Of a stretch of DNA of 20,912 bases, positions 7,612-15,551 are shown piece after piece. Each line of letters begins with the position of its first letter. Position 1 is the stretch's first letter. The notes below the pieces were generated by a model. It saw only the letters and a list, made by a program, of their open reading frames with translations. It was not told the origin of the DNA and did no database searches. The DNA lies in NCBI GenBank assembly GCA_910587625.1, contig CAJUMW010000023.1:1-20912 (forward strand), written 5' to 3'. The position numbers and the translations under genes are program-made. The DNA is from an uncultured Christensenellaceae bacterium. GTDB lineage: Bacteria > Bacillota > Clostridia > Christensenellales > Borkfalkiaceae.

Positions 7612-9922
7612 TTTCGGGAATTTCCACAGAGTAGTTGCAATTTTTGTCAGAGCACTTTATTTTGTTGCCCTTTTTAATAAGATAGCTGTTGCAAGTCGGG
7701 CACTTCTCACCCGTAGCTACGTCCCAGCTCAAAAATTTACAGTCGGGATAGCCCGTACAGCCGAAATAAATTTTACCCGTCTTTGAACGCATACGCCGCA
7801 TAGGCTTTCCGCACTCGGGACATACTCCGTCGACGTGCACGCTTTCATCCTTCTTTTGCTCGGAAACATAGGGGCGCTTAGCCGAGCAGTTGGGGCATTC
7901 TATATACTTGCCGTACCTGCCCTTTTTAAGCAGCATTACCGTTCCGCAGTCGCGGCAAGTTTCATTGGTAACTTCGGCGTCTATGGGCAGAATCGACGAG
8001 CAGGCGGGATAGTTGGGGCAAGCAAGAAATTTGCCGTATTTGCCGCTTTTAACCACCATATTCGCGCCGCACTTGGGGCAGCGCATAGCCGAAATTTCCG
8101 CCTCTCCTTCGCTTACTATATTCGAGCAGGCGGGATAGTTCGAGCAAGCAAGATACTTGCCGTATTTGCCTATGCGCCTTATCATTTTACTGCCGCATTT
8201 CTCGCAGACAACGTCGGTTTCCTCGTCCCCGTCGGTGGAGGCGTTTTTCAAATGTTCTGCAAACGACGGATAAAAATCGGCTATAATTTTGCGCCAATCG
8301 CAGCCGCCGTCCTCTATTCTGTCCAAATCATCCTCCATACGCGCCGTAAACCCGACGTCCATAATGTCGGTAAAATACTTTAAAAGCATATCGGTTATCT
8401 GATACGCAACGTCGGTCGGCAGCATATACTTTCCTTCTTTTTTGACGTATTTGCGCTTATTGAGTACAGAAATAATGGAAGCGTAAGTCGAAGGTCTGCC
8501 TATCCCCTTCTCTTCCATAGCCTTTACAAGCGACGCGTCGGTGTACCTGTAAGGCGGCTTTGTGTACTTCAATTCCTTTTTAAAGTCCTTTAAATCAAGC
8601 TCGTCCCCTTCGTTTAAAGGCGGCAATAAATTGACGCTCTCTTCCTCGTCGTCCTTTTCCTTAGCCGCGTCCTGATACGCCGCGGTGTAACCTGCAAACA
8701 ACATAGCTTTACCGCTGGCTTTAAAAGTATAGCCTGCGCTCTGCGCCTCTATCTGCATTGAGTTGTACTGCGCCTCCGCCATTTGCGAGGCAATAAACCT
8801 GTCGTAGACAAGCTTATAAATATTGTAGTGCTTTTTATCGAGAAAGCTCTTTACGCTTGCAGGGGTAACGGCAAGATTTATGGGGCGTATAGCCTCGTGC
8901 GCGTCCTGCGCACCCTTTTTTGTGGCATAAATATTGGGCTTCTGCGGAACGTAGTCTGTTCCGTAATGCTCCCTTATAAAGCCCAGCGCATTGTCCTGCG
9001 CGTCCTTGGAAATTCGAACCGAGTCCGTTCTTATATACGTTATAAGCGCAATGTGGTCTCCGCCGACGTCCATACCTTCATAGAGGTGCTGAGCGATAAG
9101 CATTGTTTCGGGGGAAGTCATATTGAACTTGTTCGAAGCGTCCTGTTGTAGCGACGAGGTTGTAAAAGGCGCCGGAGCGTGCTGTTTGGTTATACCTTTT
9201 TTGACCTTTGAAACAACAAATTTACCGCTTTTTACCTTTGCTTCAACTTCGTTTGCAAGCTCTTCGGAGATACTTTCCCCGTTCTTTTTAAATTGATACA
9301 CCGCCTTGAAGGGCGCGTGCTTGCCTTCGATGTCGCGCAAAAACGCGTTCATAACCCAATAACCTTCTGGAACAAACGCCGAAATTTCGCGCTCTCTGTC
9401 AACAATAAGTCTTAACGCAACCGACTGAACCCTGCCGGCAGAAAGTCCGTTTTGAATGCGCTTGTTGAGCAGCGGAGAAAGCTTATAGCCCACAAGCCTG
9501 TCGAGAACGCGGCGCGCCTGCTGTGCGTCGACGAGATTATAGTTTATTTTTCTCGGGTTGTCGAGCGCATTTTGCACGGCTGTGGGAGAAATTTCATTGA
9601 ACTCTATTCTGTTTTCGGCATTTTCGTCGAGCCCCAGAACGGACTGCAAGTGCCAGCTTATAGCCTCTCCTTCGCGGTCGGGGTCGGTTGCAAGAAATAC
9701 TCTGTCAGCCTTTTTTGCTTCGGTGCACAGCCTTTTAATGACCTCTTTTTTGTTGGGAGTAATTTCGTATTTAGGCTCGAAATTGGCGGAAATTTTGACG
9801 CCCAGCGTGCGTTCGGGCAAATCGCGGACGTGACCGCCGGACGCGTCCACCTTATACTTACCCTTTAAATATTTGGAAATTGTCTTTGCCTTTGAAGGCG
9901 ACTCAACTATAATCAAATCCAT
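7601..9922 (-). CDS. topA: DNA topoisomerase I (type IA)
   Basis: Relaxes negative supercoils by a single-strand break and passage mechanism. The 773-aa protein has the Toprim domain with E7 in VESPSKAK and the DPDREGE acid cluster (80-86), the DRLVGYKLSPLL and GLSAGRVQSVALRLI blocks (141-173), and the catalytic tyrosine Y296 in ITYIRTDS. IGRPSTYASII follows at 474-484. The C-terminus carries five consecutive cysteine tetrads of zinc-ribbon type: about 573-599, 615-641, 656-679, 701-728 and 741-762; the first, second and fourth contain a CxxYPxC signature. Start 9922 has AGAGG 8 nt upstream and lies 11 bp after the dprA stop. The dprA-topA-trmFO order is a standard Bacillota arrangement. Confidence 0.98.
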   Translation of the reverse strand: MDLIIVESPSKAKTISKYLKGKYKVDASGGHVRDLPERTLGVKISANFEPKYEITPNKKEVIKRLCTEAKKADRVFLATDPDREGEAISWHLQSVLGLDENAENRIEFNEISPTAVQNALDNPRKINYNLVDAQQARRVLDRLVGYKLSPLLNKRIQNGLSAGRVQSVALRLIVDREREISAFVPEGYWVMNAFLRDIEGKHAPFKAVYQFKKNGESISEELANEVEAKVKSGKFVVSKVKKGITKQHAPAPFTTSSLQQDASNKFNMTSPETMLIAQHLYEGMDVGGDHIALITYIRTDSVRISKDAQDNALGFIREHYGTDYVPQKPNIYATKKGAQDAHEAIRPINLAVTPASVKSFLDKKHYNIYKLVYDRFIASQMAEAQYNSMQIEAQSAGYTFKASGKAMLFAGYTAAYQDAAKEKDDEEESVNLLPPLNEGDELDLKDFKKELKYTKPPYRYTDASLVKAMEEKGIGRPSTYASIISVLNKRKYVKKEGKYMLPTDVAYQITDMLLKYFTDIMDVGFTARMEDDLDRIEDGGCDWRKIIADFYPSFAEHLKNASTDGDEETDVVCEKCGSKMIRRIGKYGKYLACSNYPACSNIVSEGEAEISAMRCPKCGANMVVKSGKYGKFLACPNYPACSSILPIDAEVTNETCRDCGTVMLLKKGRYGKYIECPNCSAKRPYVSEQKKDESVHVDGVCPECGKPMRRMRSKTGKIYFGCTGYPDCKFLSWDVATGEKCPTCNSYLIKKGNKIKCSDKNCNYSVEIPENEN

Positions 9923-9933
9923 ATCAACACCTC

Positions 9934-11010
9934 TTATTTTTGTACCGCCGAAAATCTGTTGCCGCCCAATCTTACAATCAAGCCCTTCATTTCAAGCGAA
10001 GTCAACGTCGGAATTATTAGGTAGGGAAGTTTACCTATTTTGTCCGCAATCTGCGCGACAAACGCGTCACCGAGTTGAGAAACCACGTCGTAAACGGCGA
10101 GCTCTTCCTCGGACATTTCACATTTTTCTTCCCTTTTAAAAGTTATATTGAAATCATAAAAAATATCGTCGGCGCACTCGACAAGTTTTGCCCTGTCGGT
10201 CTTTATCAGGTTGTTGCAGCCGACGCCCGAGCTTACGCCCGGCCCGTAAGGGAAAGCATAGACCAGCCTGTCCGCATCGTTTGCATAGCCTGCGGTTATC
10301 AACGCGCCGCTCTTTTTACCTGCCGAAACAATTAAAGTCCCCTCGGCAAGCCCTGCAATTATTCGGTTTCGCACGGGAAAGTTATAGGGCTTAGGCTGTA
10401 TTTGCGGAGTATATTCCGTAATTACAAGCCCGCGCTCCTCAATCTTTTTGAGAAGCGGCTCGTTCATAGCAGGGTAAACGTGGTCAAACCCGTTTGCAAG
10501 TACGGAAATTACCTGTCCCGATCCTATTGCGCCCTCGATAGCCGCGGTATCCGCCCCGTCGGCAAGCCCCGTAACAACGGTAAACGCCCTTGACAGCTCC
10601 GCGGAAATTTTACTGCATTCCTTTAAGACGTTCGGAAGCGTCCTGCGAGAGCCGACTATTGCAAACATACGCGTTTTCAATAGGTCTGTATTGCCCTTGC
10701 AGTACAGCACAAGCGGCGGACATACCGCGTGCTTCAACGGTTCGGGGTATAGCTCAGAAAAATATGTAACGCATTTTATGCCGCGTTCGTCAAGTTTTTG
10801 CAAAAGCTTTTGTCTGTATGACGCGCTGTAAAATTTTCCCTTCAATTTATTATATACGCCGTCTTTGAAGCTTTTAATCAATAAATTCCGATATTTCTCG
10901 AAATCGGGCGCAAAGCTTTGAAAATCCGAGAGTAAAATTACCGCGTTTTTATAGCTTAACTCTTCAAACGAACTCAGCGTTATAAGGTTTATCTCTTGTT
11001 CGGAATACAT
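9934..11010 (-). CDS. dprA: DNA-processing protein DprA
   Basis: Binds incoming single-stranded DNA during transformation, protects it and loads RecA. The 358-aa protein has an N-terminal helical region (1-100), then the Rossmann-like DprA core: AIVGSRRT (117-124), VTGLADGADTAAIEGA (146-161), SVLANGFDHVYP (169-180), FPVRNRIIAGLAEGTLIVSA (211-230) and the SGALITA stretch. A winged-helix domain (about 295-358) follows, as in many DprA proteins. The start lies 1 bp after the yifB stop; only GAG precedes it, so expression probably depends on coupling to yifB. Finding dprA next to a ComM/YifB homologue fits a DNA-uptake or recombination role, but neither proves that the organism is competent. Confidence 0.96.
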   Translation of the reverse strand: MYSEQEINLITLSSFEELSYKNAVILLSDFQSFAPDFEKYRNLLIKSFKDGVYNKLKGKFYSASYRQKLLQKLDERGIKCVTYFSELYPEPLKHAVCPPLVLYCKGNTDLLKTRMFAIVGSRRTLPNVLKECSKISAELSRAFTVVTGLADGADTAAIEGAIGSGQVISVLANGFDHVYPAMNEPLLKKIEERGLVITEYTPQIQPKPYNFPVRNRIIAGLAEGTLIVSAGKKSGALITAGYANDADRLVYAFPYGPGVSSGVGCNNLIKTDRAKLVECADDIFYDFNITFKREEKCEMSEEELAVYDVVSQLGDAFVAQIADKIGKLPYLIIPTLTSLEMKGLIVRLGGNRFSAVQK

Positions 11011-11011
11011 C

Positions 11012-12532
11012 TCAATTGACGTCCTGCTGCCTGTACGACGCCGCCTCCAATATATGTTCGGGTTTTATGTCGTCCGAAAACGCGAGGTCTGCAATAGTTC
11101 TTGCAACCTTGATTATTCTCGAACGCGCGCGGACTGACAAATGCAGTGAAACAAAAACGTTCTTTAAAACTTCCTCGCACTCGGCGGAAAGACGGCAATA
11201 CTTTTTAATGTGCTTTTCCCCCATGTTCGAGTTTAAAGAAATTCCCTCGTCCGCAAATCTTTGCCTTTGAATTTCCCGCGCCTTTTCCACTCGCGCCTTC
11301 ACCGCAGACGACGGCTCTTCATTGCTCTCCCCTGCCAAGTCGTCATACTTTACCCCGTCCACTTCGACCTGCAAATCTATTCTGTCGAGCAGGGGACCCG
11401 AGATTTTACTTCTGTACTTATGTATCTGCGACGGAGTACAGGTGCAGGTTTGGTATGCCGAACCGTAGTTGCCGCAGGGGCAGGGATTCATACTTGCACA
11501 CAGTATAAAATCGGCAGGAAAGGTTACCGAACCGCCGGCGCGAGCAACGGTAATTACTCTGTCTTCAAGCGGCTGGCGTAAAGACTCTATTGAATGGCGC
11601 GTATATTCGGGCAACTCGTCCAAAAATAACACGCCCTTATGCGCCATTGAAATTTCTCCGGGGTGAATTTTGGTATTGCCGCCGCCGCACAGCGAAACGG
11701 TGCTTGCGGTATGGTGCGGCGTTCTGAACGGGCGCATAGAGACAATGCCTTCGTCCCCGAGCGCGCCGGCAACAGAGTGTATTTTTGTGACTTCGAGCGC
11801 CTCGTCAAAGGTCATATCGGGCATAACCGTGGGAATGCAGCGTGCAAGCATAGTTTTGCCCGTGCCCGGAGGGCCCGACAATAAAATATTGTGACCGCCG
11901 GCAACGGCTATTTCGAGGGCGCGCTTTGCTACTTTCTGTCCGCGCACAAGCGACATATCGTAATTGTACTTTACAAGGTTTTGCACGGCTTGAAAGCTCT
12001 TTGCCTGAACGGGCTCGAAGCTCTTTTCCCCTGTCAGAAAGCCGACGACGTCGGCAAGATTATTGAGTGCGTAAACTTCCGTTCCCTCGATATAGCTTGC
12101 CTCGTTGGCATTGCAAAACGGCACCACAAACTTTTTAAAGCCGCAGCTTTTTGCCGAAATTAAAATAGGCAAAATGCCCTGCACGGCGCGAAGCGTGCCG
12201 TCAAGCGCAAGTTCCCCCAAAAACACAGTGCCGTCGGTATCGGCAACAAGCTGGTCGCTCGCTTTCAATATGCTTATTGCAATGGGCAAATCGTAGTGCG
12301 AGCCCTCTTTTTTAATGTCTGCCGGAGCAAGGTTTATTGTAATTTTATTTATAGGGAACTTCAATACGCTGTTTTTGATAGCCGAACGAACGCGCTCTTT
12401 ACTCTCTTTTACAGCCGCGTCGGGCAAGCCGACAAGGTCGTACGAAACCATTCCCTTATTTATATCCGTTTCCACCTCGACGGCAACTCCTTCAAGTCCG
12501 TTCAAGGCAAAGCAAGTAATTTTAGAAAGCAT
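11012..12532 (-). CDS. comM: YifB/ComM family Mg-chelatase-like AAA+ ATPase
   Basis: AAA+ ATPase; ComM in Gram-negative transformers is a branch-migration helicase that promotes integration of heterologous DNA. The role in this organism is inferred from family. The 506-aa protein contains the N-terminal ChlI-like domain (GLEGVAVEVETDI, YDLVGLPDAAVKESKERV, INLAPADIKKEG), Walker A GPPGTGKT (220-227), RPFRTPHHT (267-275), Walker B VLFLDE (301-306) and a cysteine-rich CPCGNYGSAYQTCTCTP segment (about 353-369), all characteristic of YifB/ComM. Start 12532 has AAAGGA 5 nt upstream. It directly precedes dprA. The hairpin between rplS and this gene may reduce read-through from rplS; I could not find another clear promoter. 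Confidence 0.94.
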   Translation of the reverse strand: MLSKITCFALNGLEGVAVEVETDINKGMVSYDLVGLPDAAVKESKERVRSAIKNSVLKFPINKITINLAPADIKKEGSHYDLPIAISILKASDQLVADTDGTVFLGELALDGTLRAVQGILPILISAKSCGFKKFVVPFCNANEASYIEGTEVYALNNLADVVGFLTGEKSFEPVQAKSFQAVQNLVKYNYDMSLVRGQKVAKRALEIAVAGGHNILLSGPPGTGKTMLARCIPTVMPDMTFDEALEVTKIHSVAGALGDEGIVSMRPFRTPHHTASTVSLCGGGNTKIHPGEISMAHKGVLFLDELPEYTRHSIESLRQPLEDRVITVARAGGSVTFPADFILCASMNPCPCGNYGSAYQTCTCTPSQIHKYRSKISGPLLDRIDLQVEVDGVKYDDLAGESNEEPSSAVKARVEKAREIQRQRFADEGISLNSNMGEKHIKKYCRLSAECEEVLKNVFVSLHLSVRARSRIIKVARTIADLAFSDDIKPEHILEAASYRQQDVN

Positions 12533-12549
12533 AATTTTCCTTTAAAACT

Positions 12550-12576
12550 AAAGCTCCCGCACAGAGCGAGAGCTTT
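12550..12576 (-). terminator. Hairpin after rplS, probable partial terminator
   Basis: Minus strand: AAAGCTCTCGC pairs with GCGGGAGCTTT (one G-U pair) over a TCTGT loop, starting 5 nt after the rplS stop. The downstream tract is AGTTTTA rather than a pure T run, so termination of rplS transcripts is probably incomplete and read-through into yifB-dprA-topA is likely. The opposite strand has a better T run (TTTTTTTATTATTT), but no plus-strand gene ends here. Confidence 0.65.
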
Positions 12577-12581
12577 TTTTA

Positions 12582-12926
12582 TTATTTAATTTCCTTTATC
12601 TTAGCAGCCTTACCCGTCAATCCGCGCAGATAGTAGAGCTTAGCCCTTCTTACCTTGCCGCGTTTAACGACAGCGATAGACGCAATTTTCGGAGAATGAA
12701 GAGGGAACGTTCTTTCAACGCCCACGCCGAACGAAAGACGACGAACGGTAAAACTTTCTCTTATACCGCCGTGCTTTTTAGCGATTACTACGCCTTCGAA
12801 GTTCTGAATTCTCTCTTTCGTACCTTCTATGACCTTGAAACCTACCTTTACGGTATCTCCCACGTTGAACACGGGAACCTCGGCTTTCATACCTTCCTTT
12901 TCAATGGCTTCTACCAAACCTTTCAT
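12582..12926 (-). CDS. rplS: Large ribosomal subunit protein bL19
   Basis: 50S protein at the subunit interface. The 114-aa protein matches L19 over its full length: VFNVGDTVKVGFKVIEGTKERIQNFEGVVIA near the N-terminus, the signature FTVRRLSFGVGVERTFPLHSP (59-79), KRGKVRRAKLYYLR (88-101), and a basic tail. Start at 12926 has GGAGG 6 nt upstream. In many Bacillota rplS directly follows trmD; here four genes (rbgA, rnhB, yraN and a PRTase-like gene) lie between them and rplS has its own promoter at 12991-13019, which allows higher expression than the enzymes upstream. Confidence 0.98.
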   Translation of the reverse strand: MKGLVEAIEKEGMKAEVPVFNVGDTVKVGFKVIEGTKERIQNFEGVVIAKKHGGIRESFTVRRLSFGVGVERTFPLHSPKIASIAVVKRGKVRRAKLYYLRGLTGKAAKIKEIK

Positions 12927-12990
12927 AACTTACCTCCAATTTACTTGACATTCTTGCTTTTCTGCAGAGGACTGTCCGAAGTCGTTTTTA

Positions 12991-13019
12991 ATATTATCAT
13001 CTATTTTTGAAAAACGCAA
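12991..13019 (-). promoter_or_regulatory. Extended -10 promoter of rplS
   Basis: Minus strand TTGCGT (13014-13019), a 17-nt spacer ending in TGA, and TAATAT (12991-12996), giving a TGn extended -10. The predicted start near 12984 leaves a leader of about 58 nt before rplS, which contains a short GGAC/GTCC hairpin and the SD. L19 leaders with autoregulatory structure are known in some Bacillota; I cannot match this one to them by eye. Confidence 0.65.
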
Positions 13020-13071
13020 CTCATTTTCAGGGGGTGTATCGCAATTTTCACAAATAATTTTTAAAACCCGA

Positions 13072-13098
13072 CACTTATATATCATTATATATAATGTG
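13072..13098 (-). other. AT-rich hairpin between the PRTase gene and rplS
   Basis: CAC-TTATATAT and ATATATAA-GTG pair across a CATT loop with one bulged base, about 10 nt after the upstream gene's stop codon. It contains the perfect 14-bp palindrome CATTATATATAATG. The stem is weak and is not followed by a clear T run, so I call it a hairpin of unknown role rather than a terminator. Confidence 0.4.
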
Positions 13099-13107
13099 CT
13101 CGCTTTT

Positions 13108-13734
13108 TTAAATAATTTTGCTGTATCCGTACGAATTTACCACGGCGTCCACCTTTACGCCGCTGCGGCAAAGCGGACAGTCTGTCGGCGCAAACGACGA
13201 GTAGTCGGGCACGTTGTCAAGCCCGAACAGCTTCAACACGGGCACGCCGCAGTCGAAATTACTGCCGAAAACCGTTGCAACTCCTACGGGCATACCGCCG
13301 TAATACTTTATTCCCTCGACAACGCTGTTGGCGTCCTTACCGGTAGTGGCGGAAGCCGTTAATAAAAGCACGTTTTTATTTTTGACGTAGGATAAAAAAT
13401 TGTCGCGCAGCAGCATTTTATCGTTGGAAATTTCGGGGGAAATTACGCCGATATTTACTCCGCTGTTTATGTGGGTGGTCGAAAGATATTCCGCCAAAAA
13501 TGCGCCGACCATTTTCATTCTGTCAAGCGTGATTATGGTATCCACGGGCGTGGACGAAAACCCGTCGGCAAACAGCCGTGCGGCAAGTTTTGCGCTTGTC
13601 AAGTCCGATTTAACTTTAGTCATATCCACGCAATAGTTGACGTGGCTGTGCCTCGTTGCAAAGTGCCCGGGTATCACCCTTATCATCACTTCGCGGTTTG
13701 ATTTGGAAAAAACGTCGTAAGCTCTCTTTTCCAT
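13108..13734 (-). CDS. Orotate phosphoribosyltransferase-like protein (divergent PRTase)
   Basis: The 208-aa protein resembles type I phosphoribosyltransferases annotated as orotate PRTase-like in Clostridia. Visible features are IPGHFATRHSHVNYCVDMT (21-39), PVDTIITLDRMKMVGAFLAE (63-82), the segment VLLLTASATTGK (122-133) where the PRPP loop belongs, and a C-terminal CPLC (186-189) followed by DAVVNSYGYSKI. A classical PRPP loop has two adjacent acidic residues before TTG (such as VEDVITTG); here they are replaced by TAS, so catalysis as a normal OPRT is doubtful. The CPLC pair could bind metal or form a disulfide. I chose the ATG at 13734 because AGGAGG (13742-13747) lies 7 nt upstream; an in-frame GTG at 13755 would precede the SD. 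It is the last gene of the ylxM operon. Confidence 0.75.
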   Translation of the reverse strand: MEKRAYDVFSKSNREVMIRVIPGHFATRHSHVNYCVDMTKVKSDLTSAKLAARLFADGFSSTPVDTIITLDRMKMVGAFLAEYLSTTHINSGVNIGVISPEISNDKMLLRDNFLSYVKNKNVLLLTASATTGKDANSVVEGIKYYGGMPVGVATVFGSNFDCGVPVLKLFGLDNVPDYSSFAPTDCPLCRSGVKVDAVVNSYGYSKII

Positions 13735-13741
13735 TATGTAC

Positions 13742-13747
13742 CCTCCT
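13742..13747 (-). promoter_or_regulatory. Shine-Dalgarno that fixes the PRTase-like gene start
   Basis: AGGAGG on the minus strand, 7 nt from the ATG at 13734. It excludes the longer in-frame start at 13755, which lies upstream of it and overlaps the yraN stop codon. Confidence 0.8.
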
Positions 13748-13751
13748 ATCA

Positions 13752-14111
13752 TCACGCGTAAAACGCGTTTTCTATGTGATTGATTTGCCCCTCGAACACC
13801 TCGATTATATCGAACCGAACGACAAAATCGTTGATTTTATTCCTCAAAAAATAGTTTGCCCCCGATATATACCGCAATTTACGCCGTTTGTCCACTGCCT
13901 CCGAGGGAGTACCGTACTCGTCGGAAACCCTTGTTTTGACTTCGACAAACGCCATAACTTCACCCTTCCGAACAATAATATCAATCTCTCCGAAGGGGGA
14001 AACATAGTTCTTTTTGATTATTTTCCAGCCGTGACGCTTCAAATACTTGCGAGCCGTTTTTTCTCCCTTAGCGCCAAGCTTTTTGTTGTGCATGTTGCTT
14101 TCTATTGCCAT
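13752..14111 (-). CDS. yraN: YraN family (UPF0102) endonuclease-like protein
   Basis: From the ATG at 14111 the protein has 119 aa, the normal YraN size. It contains LGAKGEKTARKYLKRHGWKI (12-31), the restriction-endonuclease-like core FGEIDIIVRKGEVMAFVEVKTR (40-61, with E42, D44, E57 and K59 as the likely metal site) and DKRRKLRYISGANYF (74-88). The function of the family is poorly defined; a nuclease fold is inferred. The reading frame is open upstream to 14144, but those 11 residues lie over sequence encoding the conserved RNase HII C-terminus in another frame, so I prefer 14111. There the ATG overlaps the restored rnhB stop by 10 bp and AGGAG lies 12 nt upstream. A shorter start at 14093 is possible. 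Confidence 0.87.
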   Translation of the reverse strand: MAIESNMHNKKLGAKGEKTARKYLKRHGWKIIKKNYVSPFGEIDIIVRKGEVMAFVEVKTRVSDEYGTPSEAVDKRRKLRYISGANYFLRNKINDFVVRFDIIEVFEGQINHIENAFYA

Positions 14112-14700
14112 TTTTTCGTAAAGCTCCTGCGATGAATGGGGCATATTCCGTGGTCTACGATGGCCTGTATGTGTATTTTTGTGCCGTAACCCTTATGTTT
14201 TTCAAGGCGTATTCGGGATACTGCATAGCATAATCGCACATAAGCTTGTCCCTGAAATGCTTTGCAACAATAGAAGCAGCGCCAATCGTATAGCTCAGAT
14301 AGTCCCCTTTTATTATACTTTTCTGCGGAATATCCACATCGAGCTTCATATTGCCGTCGACAAGCACAAATTGAGGCTTGATTTCAAGGCTTTCCACCGC
14401 GTTTTTCATACACAGTTTAGTAGCCTCCAATATGTTAATTTCGTCTATAATTGAGGATTCAACGCGGCATATTGCGTAGGCAACCGCATTTTTTTTGATT
14501 GTTTCCGCGAGAGTTTCTCTCTTTTTTTCGCAAAGCTTTTTACTGTCGTCCACTCCCTCGATAAGGTTGTCCGGCGGCATAATAACAGCCGCGCACACTA
14601 CGGGACCTGCAAGCGGCCCCCTGCCCACTTCGTCCACGCCGCAAATATATTCTATTCCCTGCGCCCGCAGCTCTATTTCATATTTTAATTTATCAATCAA
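14102..14700 (-). CDS. rnhB: Ribonuclease HII, apparent one-base frameshift near the 3' end
   Basis: Cleaves RNA in RNA-DNA hybrids and at single ribonucleotides in DNA. Residues 20-167 are typical: GVDEVGRGPLAGPVV (21-35, with D23/E24), DDSKKL (51-56), the LVDG acid D115, and TIGAASIVAKHFRDKLM (138-154). After YPEYALK the uninterrupted frame continues as NIRVTAQKYTYRPS and stops at 14155. The next frame over reads HKGYGTKIHIQAI, then ICPIHRRSF, and ends at 14102; this is the expected conserved RNase HII ending. Adding one A to the AAAAA run at 14198-14202 gives YALKKHKGYGTK and a full-length protein of about 199 aa. As written, the gene lacks the KGYGT motif. It is either a sequencing/assembly indel or a real lesion. 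Start 14700 overlaps the rbgA stop by 4 bp. Confidence 0.9.
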
Positions 14701-15551
14701 AATCCCACACCCTTAACGTCCTCGGCGCAGTCGAAAGTCACCCTGCCGAGCCTGCCTTTTCTCAAATCGTCTATTACGGCGCGCTCTCCGCGCTCGTAGT
14801 CATACTCTCCGCCGCGAAGCATAAACCCGCGTTTTGCGCACACCTTTTCGAGCATTTCAAGCGGAGTGCCGCCCTCTATAGCATAGCGCTCGAACAGGCG
14901 CTGAGGATATTTTTCCTGCAATTCTCCAAGCAGAGCAAGCGCTATATCGTCCAAATCGAGTATATCGTCGTTGATACTGCCAACATACGCCAGCCTTACG
15001 GCAAGCTTTTGATTTTCGAACGCAGGCGGCATTGTTCCCGGTGTATCCAGCAACTCGAACCCGTCGCAACGTATCCACTGCTTTCCGCGCGTCACTCCTG
15101 CTTTGTCTCCCGTTTCGGCGCGCTTCGAACCTGCAAGCAGGTTTATAAGCGTGGATTTGCCCGTGTTGGGAACACCCGCCACCATAAATCTGAATATCTT
15201 GGTCTGTCCGCGTTCAAGCGCTCTTTGTCGTTTTTCGGCAACCAATCTTTCGATTGCCCCCGTAATATCCCTTCGTGAAGCCGCATTCACCGCGTTTATC
15301 TTTACTGCTGCCGCGCCGCTTTCCCTTATAAGTTTTAATAAAAAATCCGCCCTTTCGTCGGCTAAATCACCCTTATTTAAAACGTATAAAACGGGTTTGT
15401 TTCCGGCAAGCTTTTTAAGTTTTGCATTGAACGAAGCCGCAGGGCAGCGCGCGTCAAGCACAAAAATAACCCCGTCCACAAGCGAAAGATGCTGCTCCAT
15501 CATTCGCATTGCCTTGGTCATATGTCCCGGAAACCACTGTATAGTTTTCAT
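14697..15551 (-). CDS. rbgA: Ribosome biogenesis GTPase RbgA (YlqF)
   Basis: Circularly permuted GTPase needed for a late step of 50S assembly. The 284-aa protein has IQWFPGHMTKAMR (4-16), the G4 motif NKGD (59-62) placed ahead of G1 GVPNTGKST (126-134), the switch threonine region AGVTRGKQW (151-159) and G3 DTPG (169-172), which is the permuted order typical of the family. A C-terminal helical domain (about 185-284) should contact 23S rRNA. It overlaps trmD by 4 bp at its start (ATGA) and rnhB by 4 bp at its end, so the three genes are likely translationally coupled. Confidence 0.96.
   Translation of the reverse strand: MKTIQWFPGHMTKAMRMMEQHLSLVDGVIFVLDARCPAASFNAKLKKLAGNKPVLYVLNKGDLADERADFLLKLIRESGAAAVKINAVNAASRRDITGAIERLVAEKRQRALERGQTKIFRFMVAGVPNTGKSTLINLLAGSKRAETGDKAGVTRGKQWIRCDGFELLDTPGTMPPAFENQKLAVRLAYVGSINDDILDLDDIALALLGELQEKYPQRLFERYAIEGGTPLEMLEKVCAKRGFMLRGGEYDYERGERAVIDDLRKGRLGRVTFDCAEDVKGVGF

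Noticed and set aside
12531..12590. Plus-strand terminator at the rplS-yifB junction
   Set aside because: The plus-strand T run is strong, but no plus-strand gene ends here; the hairpin is better explained as the end of rplS.
13735..13755. Longer N-terminus for the PRTase-like protein from GTG 13755
   Set aside because: The extra codons include the Shine-Dalgarno of the next ATG and overlap the yraN stop.
14190..14210. Programmed -1 frameshift in rnhB
   Set aside because: The slip site TTG AAA AAC is not a canonical X XXY YYZ heptamer, no stimulatory stem is evident, and a simple A-run indel explains the data better.
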